From: Hydrogenophaga sp.
GTDB taxonomy: Bacteria; Pseudomonadota; Gammaproteobacteria; Burkholderiales; Burkholderiaceae_C
Direction: 5' to 3'
DNA: 64,000 bases
NCBI GenBank assembly: GCA_016790705.1
Contig: JAEUOT010000046.1
Location: 62,001 to 126,000, forward strand
Shown: positions 52,022-62,471 of the stretch, piece by piece
How the letters are laid out: every line of letters begins with the position of its first letter
How positions within the stretch are numbered: the stretch's first letter is position 1
Notes under the pieces: model-generated
Told to the model about the DNA's origin: nothing
Databases searched by the model: none
Seen by the model: the letters and a program-made list of their open reading frames with translations, nothing else
Position numbers and translations under genes: made by a program

Positions 52022-52968
52022 AGCCAACCGTTGTCAGTGCCGACGTTCTTTTCGAAGACCACCGCGATGCGTTGAAATGGCAGTGGGTGGCGGGCCTTGG
52101 GGCGTCCGAGCGCCGCTTTGACGAGGTTGCCATCCGTGAAGCCCGTTCGGGCGCCGACCTGGTCGGTTATCTCAACTACATCCACCCCTACCGCGTGCAG
52201 GTGTTCGGCGAGCGGGAGATGGCCTACCTCACGAGCCCGAGCGACGAGGACAACCGCCGCCGCATCGCCCGCATCGTGACGCTGGAGCCGCCGGTGCTGA
52301 TCGTCGCCGATGGCCAGGCCGTGCCCGATCCGTTGATGGCGATGGCAGAGCGGGCGCAGATTCCGATGTTCGCTACGCCCGAGCCGGCCGCGTTCGTCAT
52401 CGATGTGCTGCGGGCCTATCTGTCCCGGCATTTCGCCGACCGGTCGTCCATGCACGGTGTGTTCATGGACATTCTGGGCATGGGCGTGATGATCACCGGC
52501 GAGTCCGGGCTGGGCAAGAGCGAACTGGGGCTGGAACTGATCTCTCGCGGCCACGGCTTGGTGGCCGACGACGCGGTCGACCTCTACCGGATCAACCAGA
52601 CCAGCGTGGAGGGGCGCTGCCCCGAGCTGCTCCAGAACCTGCTGGAGGTGCGCGGCATCGGCTTGCTGGACATCAAGGCGATCTTTGGCGAGACAGCGGT
52701 GCGCCGCAAGATGCGACTGCAGTTGATCGTCCATCTCGTGCGCAAGGAAACCATGGAGCGCGACTACGATCGCATGCCCCATGAGCCCTTGTATCAGGAC
52801 GTGCTCGGTGTGCCGGTGCGCAAGGCGGTGATCCAGGTGGTGGCCGGTCGCAACATCGCCGTGCTGGTTGAAGCGGCGGTGCGCAATACCATCTTGCAGA
52901 TGCGCGGCATCGACACCTACCAGGAGTTCGTCTCGCGCCACCGCGCGGCCATGCTGCGCGGGGAGTAG
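52018..52968 (+). CDS. hprK: HPr kinase/phosphorylase
   Basis: Phosphorylates HPr on Ser and can reverse the reaction, linking carbon supply to regulation. The 316 residues have Walker [30 protein letters not shown] and the family signature [20 protein letters not shown]. It starts inside the ptsN stop (ATGA), so it is translationally coupled. It converges with fur, with only seven bases between the stops. Confidence 0.97.
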   Translation: MKPTVVSADVLFEDHRDALKWQWVAGLGASERRFDEVAIREARSGADLVGYLNYIHPYRVQVFGEREMAYLTSPSDEDNRRRIARIVTLEPPVLIVADGQAVPDPLMAMAERAQIPMFATPEPAAFVIDVLRAYLSRHFADRSSMHGVFMDILGMGVMITGESGLGKSELGLELISRGHGLVADDAVDLYRINQTSVEGRCPELLQNLLEVRGIGLLDIKAIFGETAVRRKMRLQLIVHLVRKETMERDYDRMPHEPLYQDVLGVPVRKAVIQVVAGRNIAVLVEAAVRNTILQMRGIDTYQEFVSRHRAAMLRGE

Positions 52969-52975
52969 TCGACGC

Positions 52976-53410
52976 TCAGCCTTTGCCGCTGCGGTGCGGG
53001 CAGTCGGTCTTGCTGCAGGTCGCGTAGAGCGACAGCGCATGCTCCTGCAGCACGAAACCGCGCGCCTTGGCGATCTGCTGCTGACGCTTCTCGATTTCCG
53101 GATCGAAGAATTCCTCGACCCGCCCGCAGTCCACACACACCAGATGGTCGTGGTGCTGCCCCTCGTTGAGTTCGTAGACCGCTTTGCCCGACTCGAAGTT
53201 GCTGCGCGAGAGCAGCCCGGCCTGCTCGAACTGCATCAGCACGCGATACACCGTCGCCAGGCCGATGTCGGAGTGATCCTCAAGCAGCACGCGATACACG
53301 TCCTCGGCCGTCATGTGGCGACGCTTGGCGTTCTGGAACACCTCAAGGATCTTCAGCCGCGGCAGCGTGGCCTTCAGGCCGGTGCTCTTGAGTTCGTCGA
53401 TGTTGGACAT
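52976..53410 (-). CDS. fur: Ferric uptake regulator
   Basis: A 144-residue iron-responsive repressor. The winged-helix DNA-binding half contains [16 protein letters not shown] and [19 protein letters not shown]; metal sites include [16 protein letters not shown] and CSKTDC. The start [13 protein letters not shown] matches family convention; a further upstream Met would add eight residues. Divergent from bamE. Confidence 0.96.
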   Translation of the reverse strand: MSNIDELKSTGLKATLPRLKILEVFQNAKRRHMTAEDVYRVLLEDHSDIGLATVYRVLMQFEQAGLLSRSNFESGKAVYELNEGQHHDHLVCVDCGRVEEFFDPEIEKRQQQIAKARGFVLQEHALSLYATCSKTDCPHRSGKG

Positions 53411-53561
53411 GGGCGGATGGACGGATCGGGCCACTCGGGGAGTGGGGGGCTTTCCTTGACCCCCGAGGCTACAATGACCGGATCATATCGTCAGCGCGCA
53501 CCTGCGGCAGTCATACCCTGAAGGGTTCTGCGGTCGGACGCACCCTACCAGCGTGGCATCC

Positions 53562-54155
53562 ATGCGCCTTCTCTCACCCGATTTCGTGAAGCAGCCACTC
53601 CCGTCGCGTCGCGCGCGCTGGTGGCGGGTTCCCCTGATTTCACTGGTCGCCGGCCTGCTGGGCGCGTGTGCCAGCGTGACCGACAAGCTGCCCAGCGTGA
53701 GCGGGCTGGTGACGCCCTACCGCATCGACATCCTGCAGGGCAACGTGGTGACCAAGGAGCAGGCGCAGGCGCTGCAGACGGGCATGCGCCGCGAACAGGT
53801 CAAGGCCCAGTTGGGTTCGCCCCTGCTGACCAGCGTGTTCCACGGCGACCGCTGGGACTACGTGTTCACTTTCAAGCGCCAGGGGCAACCGCCCCAGCAG
53901 CGGCGTCTGACCGTGTTCTTCAAGGGCGAGGAACTCGAACGCGTGGAGTCCGATGAACTGCCCAGCGAGTCCGAATTCGTGTCGTCGCTGGACGCACGGC
54001 ACAAGAGCGACAAGGTTCCGCCACTGGAAGCGACCGAAGAACAGCTGAAGAACTTCCGTGCCGGCGGTGCTGCGTCGGCGCCCGCGGAGCCGGCGCCTGC
54101 CGCGCCGTCGGGCAATGCCTACCCGCCACTGGAGAGCCCGGGGGCCACCCGATGA
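53562..54155 (+). CDS. bamE: Outer-membrane assembly lipoprotein BamE
   Basis: A component of the BAM complex that inserts beta-barrels. A lipobox LLGAC follows a basic hydrophobic signal; the mature SmpA/OmlA domain has [38 protein letters not shown] and [16 protein letters not shown]. The 197-residue product is much longer than E. coli BamE because of a Pro/Ala-rich C-terminal tail. It overlaps dapB by four bases. Confidence 0.94.
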   Translation: MRLLSPDFVKQPLPSRRARWWRVPLISLVAGLLGACASVTDKLPSVSGLVTPYRIDILQGNVVTKEQAQALQTGMRREQVKAQLGSPLLTSVFHGDRWDYVFTFKRQGQPPQQRRLTVFFKGEELERVESDELPSESEFVSSLDARHKSDKVPPLEATEEQLKNFRAGGAASAPAEPAPAAPSGNAYPPLESPGATR

Positions 54156-54964
54156 GCGCCGCCGCTCACCGGGTGTGCGTGGCCGGCGCCAGCGGCCGCA
54201 TGGGGCAGATGCTGGTCGAGGCCGTGCAAGGCAGTGGCGACTGCGTGCTGTCGGGCGCGCTGGACATCGCGTCGAGCCCGGCCATCGGTCTGGATGCCGG
54301 GGCCTTTGCCGGGCGCAACACCGGCGCCAAGATCACCGCAGACCTGGCGGCCGGACTGTCCACAAGCCAGGTGCTGATCGACTTCACCCGCCCCGAAGGC
54401 ACGATGGCGCATTTGAGGGCCTGTGTGGCCCACAAAGTCAACCTGGTGATCGGGACCACGGGTTTCAGCGAGACCCAGAAAGCCGAGATTGCCGAGGCCT
54501 CGAAATCGATCGCCATCATGATGGCGCCGAACATGAGCGTGGGCGTGAACGTCACGCTCAAGTTGCTGGAGATGGCGGCCAAGGCGCTGTCGACGGGTTA
54601 TGACATCGAGATCATCGAGGCCCACCACCGCCACAAGGTGGACGCTCCCAGTGGCACCGCGCTCAAGATGGGCGAGGTGATCGCCGACGCGCTGGGCCGT
54701 GACCTCAAGGACTGTGCTGTCTATGCACGCGAAGGCGTGACCGGTGAACGCGATCCGTCGAGCATCGGCTTCGCCACCGTCCGCGGTGGCGACATCGTGG
54801 GTGACCACACGGTGCTCTTCGCTGGCACCGGCGAGCGCATCGAGATTTCGCACAAGTCCAGCAGCCGTGCGACCTACGCACAAGGCAGCCTGCGCGCGGT
54901 GCGTTTCCTGGCCGGCAAGCACAGCGGCCTCTACGACATGTTCGACGTGCTCGGCTTGCGCTGA
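54152..54964 (+). CDS. dapB: 4-Hydroxy-tetrahydrodipicolinate reductase
   Basis: NAD(P)H-dependent enzyme of the lysine/diaminopimelate pathway. The 270 residues have the nucleotide site [29 protein letters not shown], and the catalytic block [24 protein letters not shown] start overlapping bamE (ATGA) implies coupling. It lies about 35 bases before the ExbB-type gene. Confidence 0.97.
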   Translation: MSAAAHRVCVAGASGRMGQMLVEAVQGSGDCVLSGALDIASSPAIGLDAGAFAGRNTGAKITADLAAGLSTSQVLIDFTRPEGTMAHLRACVAHKVNLVIGTTGFSETQKAEIAEASKSIAIMMAPNMSVGVNVTLKLLEMAAKALSTGYDIEIIEAHHRHKVDAPSGTALKMGEVIADALGRDLKDCAVYAREGVTGERDPSSIGFATVRGGDIVGDHTVLFAGTGERIEISHKSSSRATYAQGSLRAVRFLAGKHSGLYDMFDVLGLR

Positions 54965-54998
54965 GCCACGGTCTGGCGATTCAGGGAGAGGCACACCC

Positions 54999-55661
54999 AT
55001 GGGCGGCGTCTGGCAAACCATCCTGCAAGGCGATGCGGTCAGTCGCAGCGTGGCCATTCTGTTGCTGGCCATGTCGGTGGCGAGCTGGGTGGTCATCCTC
55101 TGGAAGGGCTGGCTGCTGCGCCGTGCCTGGAAAGATGTCCAGACCGCGACCGCCGGCTTCTGGCAGGCTGGTGGGCTGGATGAAGCCCAGCAGCGGCTCA
55201 GGACCTTTGATCCGCGGCGTCTGGTGCTGCCCCTGATCGAAGCGGCGCGCACCATCGAGCAAGCGCCGGCGCACACCCTCGCGGCAGCGGGGGACCGCTC
55301 CCAGCAGCTCACGCGCGTGCTGCGGGACGCGCTGCACCGGGTGCTTCACCGCCTTCAGTACGGCCAGGTGCTGCTCGCCACGGTCGGGTCGACGGCGCCC
55401 TTCGTGGGCCTGCTGGGCACCGTCTGGGGCATCTACCACGCACTGACCGAGATCGGCGTCGACGGCAAGTTCCGCATCGAGCAGGTGTCGGGCCCGGTGG
55501 GCGAGGCGCTGGTGATGACGGCCGCCGGTCTGGCCGTGGCGATCCCGGCCGTGCTGGCCTACAACGTGTTGGGCCGCCAGATTTCCCGGATCGAGGCCGA
55601 CCTGGAAGGCTTTGCCCGCGACCTGCGCGAACTGCTGCTGCACGACGGGGGCTCGAAATGA
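54999..55661 (+). CDS. exbB: MotA/TolQ/ExbB proton-channel protein
   Basis: A 220-residue inner-membrane protein of the energy-coupling motor. An early helix (SRSVAILLLAMSVASWVVIL) and later pore helices STAPFVGLLGTVWGIYHAL and GEALVMTAAGLAVAIPAVLAYN are diagnostic of the family. It is paired (ATGA) with an ExbD-type gene. No tonB or tolA/B lies here, so whether it serves TonB or a Tol-like system is not determined. Confidence 0.88.
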   Translation: MGGVWQTILQGDAVSRSVAILLLAMSVASWVVILWKGWLLRRAWKDVQTATAGFWQAGGLDEAQQRLRTFDPRRLVLPLIEAARTIEQAPAHTLAAAGDRSQQLTRVLRDALHRVLHRLQYGQVLLATVGSTAPFVGLLGTVWGIYHALTEIGVDGKFRIEQVSGPVGEALVMTAAGLAVAIPAVLAYNVLGRQISRIEADLEGFARDLRELLLHDGGSK

Positions 55662-56104
55662 GTTTCGGCCGGCTGGAAAAACCGGCCCGCCATGAGCCGA
55701 TGAGCGACATCAACGTCACGCCGCTGGTCGACGTGATGCTGGTGCTGCTGGTGATCTTCATCATCACTGCGCCGCTGATGTCCAGCCGCCTGGAGCTGGA
55801 GTTGCCCAAGGCCGAAGAATCGGTCACCAAGGCCGAGGAGCCGGCCGCATTCGTCTCGATCAGCGTGGATGCCAAGGGGCAGGTGTTCTGGGACGACAAG
55901 CCCATCGACGCCGCCACCCTCAAGCTGCGGCTGGAGCAGACCGCCCGCCAAGACCCTGAAACCGAGCTGCAGTTGCGCGCCGACACGGCGGTGCCCTACG
56001 GGCGCATGCTGCAACTGATCGGGCAGGCGCAGGCTGCGGGCCTGGGGCGCATCGGCTTTGTGGCGGACCCCGCCACTGGCGCCCCCACGGCACCCGGCCG
56101 CTGA
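55658..56104 (+). CDS. exbD: ExbD/TolR-family biopolymer transport protein
   Basis: A 148-residue single-helix partner of ExbB. The key helix is [22 protein letters not shown], with the conserved proton-carrying Asp in VDVM; a periplasmic domain follows (about 45-140). Overlaps exbB by four bases; leuS begins 85 bases on. Confidence 0.9.
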   Translation: MSFGRLEKPARHEPMSDINVTPLVDVMLVLLVIFIITAPLMSSRLELELPKAEESVTKAEEPAAFVSISVDAKGQVFWDDKPIDAATLKLRLEQTARQDPETELQLRADTAVPYGRMLQLIGQAQAAGLGRIGFVADPATGAPTAPGR

Positions 56105-56189
56105 TCCTTCGGGCGCAAGCCCTAAAATCGGGGGCGACGCAGCACGCTGCCTGTCCCCAATCCGCCGGCGTCCCCGGCCCCCAAGTTCC

Positions 56190-58865
56190 ATGCAAGACAA
56201 ATACGCCCACCAGGACGTCGAGCGCGCCGCGCACGCCCACTGGACCGCCACCGACGCCTACCGCGTCACCGAAGACCAGAGCAAGAAGAAGTTCTACGCC
56301 TGCTCGATGCTGCCCTACCCCTCGGGCAAGCTGCACATGGGCCATGTGCGCAACTACACCATCAATGACATGCTCACGCGCTACCTGCGCATGAACGGTC
56401 ACAACGTGCTGATGCCCATGGGTTGGGACGCCTTCGGCCTGCCGGCCGAGAACGCGGCGCTCAAGAACGGCGTGCCGCCGGCGAAGTGGACCTACGAAAA
56501 CATCGCCTACATGAAGCAGCAGATGCAGGCGATGGGGCTGGCCATCGACTGGTCGCGCGAAGTCGCCACCTGCTCGCCGGACTACTACAAATGGAACCAA
56601 TGGCTGTTCCTGAAGATGCTGGACAAGGGCATCGCCTACCGCAAGACCCAGATCGTCAACTGGGACCCGGTGGACCAGACCGTGCTGGCCAACGAGCAGG
56701 TGATCGACGGTCGCGGCTGGCGCACCGGCGCGCTGGTCGAGAAGCGCGAGATTCCCGGCTACTACCTGAACATCACGGCCTACGCCGACGAGCTGCTCAC
56801 GCACGTGCAACTGGGCAATGAGAAGGCCACGCTCAACGGCTGGCCCGACAAGGTCCGCCTGATGCAGGAGAACTGGATCGGCAAGAGCGAGGGCGTGCGC
56901 TTTGCCTTCACGCACGACATCAAGGGTTCTGACGGTGCGCTGATTGGTGACGGCCGCATGTACGTGTTCACCACGCGCGCCGACACCATCATGGGCGTGA
57001 CCTTCTGCGCCGTGGCCGCCGAGCACCCGCTGGCACAACATGCTGCGGCAACGAACGCCAAGCTGGCAGCCTTCATCGAAGACTGCAAGAAGGGCGGCAC
57101 GACCGAGGCCGAACTGGCCACGCAGGAAAAACTGGGCATGGCCACCGGGCTGTTCGTCACCCATCCGCTGACCGGCGCGCAGGTCGAGGTCTGGGTCGGC
57201 AACTACGTGCTGATGAGTTATGGCGACGGTGCCGTGATGGGCGTGCCGGCGCACGACGAGCGTGACTTTGCGTTCGCGCTCAAGTACCAGCTGCCGATCA
57301 AACAGGTCGTGGCGGTCGACGGCGAAACCTTCTCGACCGACGCCTGGGCCGAGTGGTACGGCGACAAGCTCAAGTGCGTGTGCGTCAACTCCGGCGTGCT
57401 CGACGGGCTGAACCAGAAGGCCGCGGTGAACAAGGTCGCCGAGCTGCTGGCCGACAAGGGCCTGGGCGAGAAGAAGACCACCTTCCGCCTGCGCGACTGG
57501 GGCATCAGCCGCCAGCGCTACTGGGGCACGCCGATCCCGATCATCCACTGCGAGTCCTGCGGCCCGGTGCCGGTGCCCGAGAAGGACCTGCCGGTGCGCC
57601 TGCCCGAGGACCTGGTGCCGGACGGCAGCGGCAACCCGCTGAACAAGTGCGAGGCCTTCCTGAAGGTCGACTGCCCCTGCTGCGGCAAGCCCGCGCGGCG
57701 CGAGACCGACACCATGGACACCTTCGTGGACTCGTCCTGGTACTTCATGCGCTACTGCGATCCAACCAACTCTGAAAAGATGGTTGCGGAAGGTGCCGAT
57801 TACTGGATGCCGATGGACCAGTACATCGGCGGCATCGAACACGCGATCCTGCACCTGCTGTACGCGCGTTTCTGGACCAAGGTCATGCGCGACCTGGGCC
57901 TGGTGAAGGTGGACGAGCCTTTCACCAAGCTGCTGACGCAGGGCATGGTGCTCAACCACATCTACTCGCGCCGCACCGAGAAGGGCGGCAAGGAGTATTT
58001 CTGGCCGCACGACGTGGAGCATGTGCTCGACGAAGGCGGCAAGATCGTCGGCGCCAAGCTGAAGAATGCGGTCGGTGAGCTGCCGGTGGGCACGGTCATC
58101 GACTACGAGGGCGTGGGCACCATGTCCAAGTCCAAGAACAACGGCGTCGATCCGCAGGACCTGATCGAGAAGTACGGTGCCGACACCGCGCGTCTGTACA
58201 CCATGTTCACCGCGCCGCCCGAGGCCACGCTGGAGTGGAACGACGCTGCGGTCGAGGGAAGTTACCGCTTCCTGCGCCGCGTCTGGGGCTTCGGCCACAA
58301 GCTCAGCGCCGTGAGCGGACTGGGTGCGCTGGCGGCGGGCGTGTCGGGCCAGAGCCTGTCCAAGGCGGCCAAGGCGCTGCGGCTGGAAATGCACACCGTG
58401 CTCAAGCAGGTGGACTACGACTACCAGCGCATGCAGTACAACACCGTGGTCTCGGGCGCGATGAAGATGCTCAACGCGCTGGACGACTTCAAGTCGGACG
58501 GTTCCGAGGGCGACAACGCCGCGCTGGCCGAAGGCTTCGGCATCCTGCTGCGCGCGCTCTACCCGGCGACGCCGCACATCGCCCACGCGCTGTGGACCGA
58601 ACTGGGCTATGCCGCCACGGCCGGCGACCTGCTGGACGCGCCCTGGCCGAAGGCCGACGAGTCGGCGCTGCAGCGCGACGAGATCGAGCTGGTGCTGCAG
58701 GTCAACGGCAAGCTGCGCGGCAGCGTGACCGTGCCGGCCGGTGCCGACAAGGCCGCCATCGAGGCCGCCGCCCTGGCCAGCGAAGCGTTCCAGAAGGCCG
58801 CCAACGGCGCCGCACCCAAGAAGGTGGTGGTGGTGCCGGGCCGTCTGGTGAACGTGGTGGTATAA
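56190..58865 (+). CDS. leuS: Leucyl-tRNA synthetase
   Basis: A class I aminoacyl-tRNA synthetase, 891 residues. The HIGH motif appears as [21 protein letters not shown] as [15 protein letters not shown]; the editing domain ([20 protein letters not shown]) is present. The start [19 protein letters not shown] matches family convention, with no strong Shine-Dalgarno. Eighteen bases separate it from lptE. Confidence 0.98.
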   Translation: MQDKYAHQDVERAAHAHWTATDAYRVTEDQSKKKFYACSMLPYPSGKLHMGHVRNYTINDMLTRYLRMNGHNVLMPMGWDAFGLPAENAALKNGVPPAKWTYENIAYMKQQMQAMGLAIDWSREVATCSPDYYKWNQWLFLKMLDKGIAYRKTQIVNWDPVDQTVLANEQVIDGRGWRTGALVEKREIPGYYLNITAYADELLTHVQLGNEKATLNGWPDKVRLMQENWIGKSEGVRFAFTHDIKGSDGALIGDGRMYVFTTRADTIMGVTFCAVAAEHPLAQHAAATNAKLAAFIEDCKKGGTTEAELATQEKLGMATGLFVTHPLTGAQVEVWVGNYVLMSYGDGAVMGVPAHDERDFAFALKYQLPIKQVVAVDGETFSTDAWAEWYGDKLKCVCVNSGVLDGLNQKAAVNKVAELLADKGLGEKKTTFRLRDWGISRQRYWGTPIPIIHCESCGPVPVPEKDLPVRLPEDLVPDGSGNPLNKCEAFLKVDCPCCGKPARRETDTMDTFVDSSWYFMRYCDPTNSEKMVAEGADYWMPMDQYIGGIEHAILHLLYARFWTKVMRDLGLVKVDEPFTKLLTQGMVLNHIYSRRTEKGGKEYFWPHDVEHVLDEGGKIVGAKLKNAVGELPVGTVIDYEGVGTMSKSKNNGVDPQDLIEKYGADTARLYTMFTAPPEATLEWNDAAVEGSYRFLRRVWGFGHKLSAVSGLGALAAGVSGQSLSKAAKALRLEMHTVLKQVDYDYQRMQYNTVVSGAMKMLNALDDFKSDGSEGDNAALAEGFGILLRALYPATPHIAHALWTELGYAATAGDLLDAPWPKADESALQRDEIELVLQVNGKLRGSVTVPAGADKAAIEAAALASEAFQKAANGAAPKKVVVVPGRLVNVVV

Positions 58866-58883
58866 AACTTCGGTTCCGGTCGC

Positions 58884-59462
58884 ATGTCCTTTTCCAATCG
58901 AGCGAGACTTCAAGCCATGGCCCCAGCTGTCCTGAAATCCCCGGCCCGTCGGGCTGTTCTGCGCGGTGTTGTGATGGCGGGTCTGGCCGGTGGCCTGACC
59001 GGTTGCGGTTTTGCGCTTCGCCAGGCACCCACGTTCGCTTTTGATTCGGTGCAGGTGACCGGCTCCGAGAACACCTCGATGTCGCGCGCCCTGCAACAGG
59101 CGATGCTGGCCTCCGGCATCCAGGTGACCAACAGCTCCGCGGCCTCGCAGGCGGGAACGCCGGTGACCCCGCAGGTCGTGCTGGCTGTGCTGGTCGACCA
59201 GCACGAACGGGTGGTCTCCGGACAGAACGAATCGGGTGAGGTGCGCGAACTGACGCTGCGTGCACGCTTTCGCTTCCGGCTGAGCACGCCCGCCGGCAAG
59301 TACCTGCTGGAAGAGACCGAGCTGCTGCTGGAGCGGGACATCAGCTTCAGCGAGACGGCGGCGCTGTCCAAGGCCGCCGAAGAGAACATGATGTTCCGCG
59401 ACATGGACGGTGACATCGTCCAGCAGGTGGTTCGGCGCCTGGCGGCGGTCAAGTCCCTTTGA
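58884..59462 (+). CDS. lptE: LPS-assembly lipoprotein LptE
   Basis: The plug of LptD, delivering LPS to the outer membrane surface. A lipobox GGLTGCGF follows a long N-terminal signal; RQAPTFAFDSVQVTG and VLAVLVDQHERVVSGQN fit the RlpB/LptE fold. A second Met, at 58917, could be the real start and would give a shorter signal peptide. It lies four bases before holA. Confidence 0.9.
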   Translation: MSFSNRARLQAMAPAVLKSPARRAVLRGVVMAGLAGGLTGCGFALRQAPTFAFDSVQVTGSENTSMSRALQQAMLASGIQVTNSSAASQAGTPVTPQVVLAVLVDQHERVVSGQNESGEVRELTLRARFRFRLSTPAGKYLLEETELLLERDISFSETAALSKAAEENMMFRDMDGDIVQQVVRRLAAVKSL

Positions 59463-59466
59463 CACC

Positions 59467-60519
59467 ATGCAGGTAGCCGCCCCGCAGCTGGCCGGGCATC
59501 TGCACAAAGGGCTGCGTTCCCTCTACACGCTGCATGGCGATGAGCCGCTGCTGATCCAGGAAGCGGCCGACGCGATCCGGGCCGCGGCACGGGCACAGGG
59601 CTATACCGAGCGCACGGTGCACACCGTGGCTGGCGCGCACTTCGACTGGAGCGAGGTGCTTGCCAGCGGGGGCTCGATGAGCCTGTTCGCCGACAAGCAA
59701 CTGATCGAGATCCAGATCCCATCTGGCAAGCCGGGCAAGGACGGCTCGCAGGTGCTGCAGCAGATCGCCGAAGCGGCCAAAGACAACGATTCGACGCTCA
59801 CCCTGGTGTTGCTGCCGCGACTGGACATGGCCACGCAGAAAGGCGCCTGGTTCGGCGCACTCGACGGCTTTGGGATCACGGTGCGGGTCGACCCAGTCGA
59901 GCGGCAGGCGCTGCCGGCGTGGATCGCACAGCGGCTGCAGGCCCAGGGCCAGCGCGTGGCAGCCGGCGAAGAAGGTCAGCGCACGCTGCAGTTTTTTGCC
60001 GACCGGGTCGAGGGCAACCTGCTGGCGGCGCACCAGGAAATCCAGAAGCTGGGCCTGCTGTATCCGGCGGGCGAGCTGGGCTTTGCGCAGATCGAGAGCG
60101 CCGTGCTCAACGTGGCGCGCTACACGCCATTCAAGCTCGCCGAGGCGGTGCTGGGCGGGCAGGTGCTACGGATGCAGCGCATGCTGGATGGCCTGCAGGC
60201 CGAGGGCGAGGCGCCGGTGCTGGTGCACTTTGCCCTGTCCGAGGACATTCGCACCCTGCACCGCGTCCGTGGCGCGATGGATGCCGGGCGCCCGTTGCCC
60301 ATGGCGCTGCGCGAGAACCGCGTCTGGGGCGTCAAGGAAAAGCTGATGGAACGGGCGCTGCCGCTGATTCGGCCTTCACAGCTGGCGCAGTGGCTGCAGG
60401 ATGCGCACGTGGTCGACGGCATCGTCAAGGGGATCCGCCAGCCCGACTGGCCGGCCGACCCCTGGGATGCGCTGCACCGCATGGCGCTGCGGGTCGCGCA
60501 GGGCTGCGCCCTGCACTGA
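59467..60519 (+). CDS. holA: DNA polymerase III subunit delta
   Basis: The clamp-loader subunit that opens the sliding clamp. The 350 residues start MQVAAPQLAGHL, with LYTLHGDEPLLIQEAADAIR and QTL-like later helices TLQFFADRVEGNLLAAHQEIQKLGLLYP typical of HolA. Order leuS-lptE-holA-proA is conserved in Burkholderiales. Confidence 0.95.
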   Translation: MQVAAPQLAGHLHKGLRSLYTLHGDEPLLIQEAADAIRAAARAQGYTERTVHTVAGAHFDWSEVLASGGSMSLFADKQLIEIQIPSGKPGKDGSQVLQQIAEAAKDNDSTLTLVLLPRLDMATQKGAWFGALDGFGITVRVDPVERQALPAWIAQRLQAQGQRVAAGEEGQRTLQFFADRVEGNLLAAHQEIQKLGLLYPAGELGFAQIESAVLNVARYTPFKLAEAVLGGQVLRMQRMLDGLQAEGEAPVLVHFALSEDIRTLHRVRGAMDAGRPLPMALRENRVWGVKEKLMERALPLIRPSQLAQWLQDAHVVDGIVKGIRQPDWPADPWDALHRMALRVAQGCALH

Positions 60520-60528
60520 GCCTCGGGA

Positions 60529-60909
60529 TCAGCCAAAGCTGGGCAGTTCGGGCTTGTGCACCGGTTTGCCGGCCGCAACCCAGGCATCGAATCCGCCCGC
60601 GATCGAGCGCACGTTGAGATAGCCCATGTCCTGCATGGCGGCGGCGGCCAGCGCGGCGCGCCCGCTGGTCTTGCAATAGAGCACCACCTTGAGGTCGCGC
60701 GAGGCCAGCGCCGGCGTGCCGCTGAGCTTGAATTCCAGCATGCCGCGCGAGGCGTGAATGGCGCCCGGCAGATGGCCGGCGGTGAATTCTTCGGTTTCAC
60801 GGACGTCGATCAGCACGTCGGCGTCACGGATGGCCGCTTCGGCCTCGGACACGGGGATTTCGGTGACGCGGGCTTTGGCGGCTGCAACGAGGTCGAGTGC
60901 GGTCTTCAT
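60529..60909 (-). CDS. Single-domain rhodanese (sulfurtransferase-like)
   Basis: A 126-residue rhodanese-fold protein. The active-site loop is [15 protein letters not shown] with the persulfide Cys; [21 protein letters not shown] is the family's N-terminal hallmark. AAGGAG precedes the start. It is inserted, on the opposite strand, between holA and proA. Confidence 0.92.
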   Translation of the reverse strand: MKTALDLVAAAKARVTEIPVSEAEAAIRDADVLIDVRETEEFTAGHLPGAIHASRGMLEFKLSGTPALASRDLKVVLYCKTSGRAALAAAAMQDMGYLNVRSIAGGFDAWVAAGKPVHKPELPSFG

Positions 60910-61002
60910 GGGGCTCCTTGGAAACTGGGGGGTGTATATGTGGATTGTGCCTTTGATGGCCGGGAAGCGCTGCCCCGCCGCATGCGGTGCGAAAATTGCG
61001 GC

Positions 61003-62283
61003 ATGAACGCGACCTCCACCTCCGAACTGATGAACACCCTGGGCAGCCAGGCCAAGGCCGCCTCTGCGCTGATGGCCAAGGCCGGCGCCGCGACCAAGGT
61101 CAAGGCGCTGCGCGAGCTGGCGCGGCTGCTGCGTGAGAACGTGGCGCCGCTGCAGGTGGAGAACGCCAAGGACCTGGAGCGCGCCCGCGCGGCCGGCCTG
61201 GCCGAGCCCATGGTAGACCGGCTCAAGCTCACGCCCAAGGTGCTGGAGACCTGCGCCGAGGGCTGCGAGCAGCTGGCCGCGATGGCGGACATCATTGGCG
61301 AGATCTCGGGCATGAAGCAGATGCCCAGCGGCATCCGCGTGGGCCAGATGCGGGTGCCCATCGGCGTCTTCGGCATGATCTACGAGAGCCGGCCGAACGT
61401 GACCATCGAGGCCGCCAGCCTGAGCATCAAGAGTGGCAACGCCTGCATCCTGCGCGGCGGCTCCGAGGCCATTGATTCCAACCGCGCCCTGGCCGCGCTG
61501 GTGCAGCAGGCCCTGGTGGCCGCCGGCCTGCCGGCCGATGCGGTGCAACTGGTGCCCACCACCGACCGCGCCGCCGTGGGCCAGCTCATCACCATGCCGC
61601 AGTACGTGGACGTGATCATCCCGCGCGGCGGCAAGGGCCTGATCGAGCGCATCAGCGCCGAGGCCAAGGTGCCGGTGATCAAGCACCTTGACGGCAACTG
61701 CCACACCTACGTGGACGACCCCTGCGACATCGCGATGGCGGTGAAGGTGGCCGACAACGCCAAGACTCAGAAATACAGCCCCTGCAATGCCACCGAGAGC
61801 CTGCTGGTGGCGCGCGGCGTGGCGAAGGACTTCCTCCCGAAGATCGGTGCCGTCTACGCGGCCAAGGGCGTGGAGATGCGCGGCTGCCCGGAGGCGATGG
61901 CGATCCTGGCCGCGGTGCCGGGCGCCCAGGTCAACGCGGCGACCGAACAGGACTGGAGCGAGGAATACCTGGCGCCCATCGTCAGCGTCAAGCTGGTGGA
62001 CGGCGTGGACGAGGCGATCGCCCACATCAACCGCTACAGCAGCCACCACACCGACGCCATCCTCACCACCGACCACATGCACGCCCAGCGCTTCCTGCGC
62101 GAGGTGGACTCGGCCAGCGTGATGGTGAATGCGAGCACCCGCTTCGCCGATGGCTTCGAGTACGGGCTGGGCGCCGAAATCGGTATCAGCACCGACAAGT
62201 TCCACGCCCGCGGGCCGGTCGGTGTCGAAGGCCTGACCTCGCTGAAATACGTTGTGCTGGGTGAAGGCGAAATCCGCTCCTGA
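61003..62283 (+). CDS. proA: Gamma-glutamyl phosphate reductase
   Basis: Second step of proline synthesis: reduces glutamyl phosphate to the semialdehyde. The 426 residues contain [18 protein letters not shown] and the catalytic Cys region [18 protein letters not shown], and [23 protein letters not shown] near the end. I start at [18 protein letters not shown]. It is followed by a repeat and gshA. Confidence 0.97.
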   Translation: MNATSTSELMNTLGSQAKAASALMAKAGAATKVKALRELARLLRENVAPLQVENAKDLERARAAGLAEPMVDRLKLTPKVLETCAEGCEQLAAMADIIGEISGMKQMPSGIRVGQMRVPIGVFGMIYESRPNVTIEAASLSIKSGNACILRGGSEAIDSNRALAALVQQALVAAGLPADAVQLVPTTDRAAVGQLITMPQYVDVIIPRGGKGLIERISAEAKVPVIKHLDGNCHTYVDDPCDIAMAVKVADNAKTQKYSPCNATESLLVARGVAKDFLPKIGAVYAAKGVEMRGCPEAMAILAAVPGAQVNAATEQDWSEEYLAPIVSVKLVDGVDEAIAHINRYSSHHTDAILTTDHMHAQRFLREVDSASVMVNASTRFADGFEYGLGAEIGISTDKFHARGPVGVEGLTSLKYVVLGEGEIRS

Positions 62284-62421
62284 GCGGGGCTTGCAAGCGG
62301 CACCTTCGGCCCCATACTCAACAGGCCTGTGTTTTTCCCAACAACTCCAAACTTCAGCCCGAACGCAACGCCAGAGCGTCCAGGCCAGCGCGGAACCGGC
62401 TTTGCCGGGCCGCTGCTGGCG

Positions 62422-62460
62422 CCCCCCAGTGGGGGGTGACGCCGCAGGCGGCGCGGGGGC
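62422..62460. repeat. Double-hairpin intergenic repeat, copy 2
   Basis: CCCCCC-AGT-GGGGGG (62422-62436) then GCCGC-AG-GCGGC (62441-62452), then CGGGGGC. Same layout as copy 1 near 48.3 kb. It lies directly upstream of gshA and contains the GTG that would be a longer, unlikely gshA start. Confidence 0.5.
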
Positions 62461-62471
62461 GTCCACTACCT

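Noticed and set aside
54999-56104. tolQ-tolR call for the ExbB/ExbD pair
   Set aside because: No tolA, tolB or pal alongside; the pair is kept as ExbB/ExbD family without deciding the partner.
55920-59507. A 1195-codon frame antisense to leuS and lptE
   Set aside because: Leucyl-tRNA synthetase, lptE and the exbD end are clearly coded on the plus strand; the antisense translation is His/Arg/Val-rich shadow.
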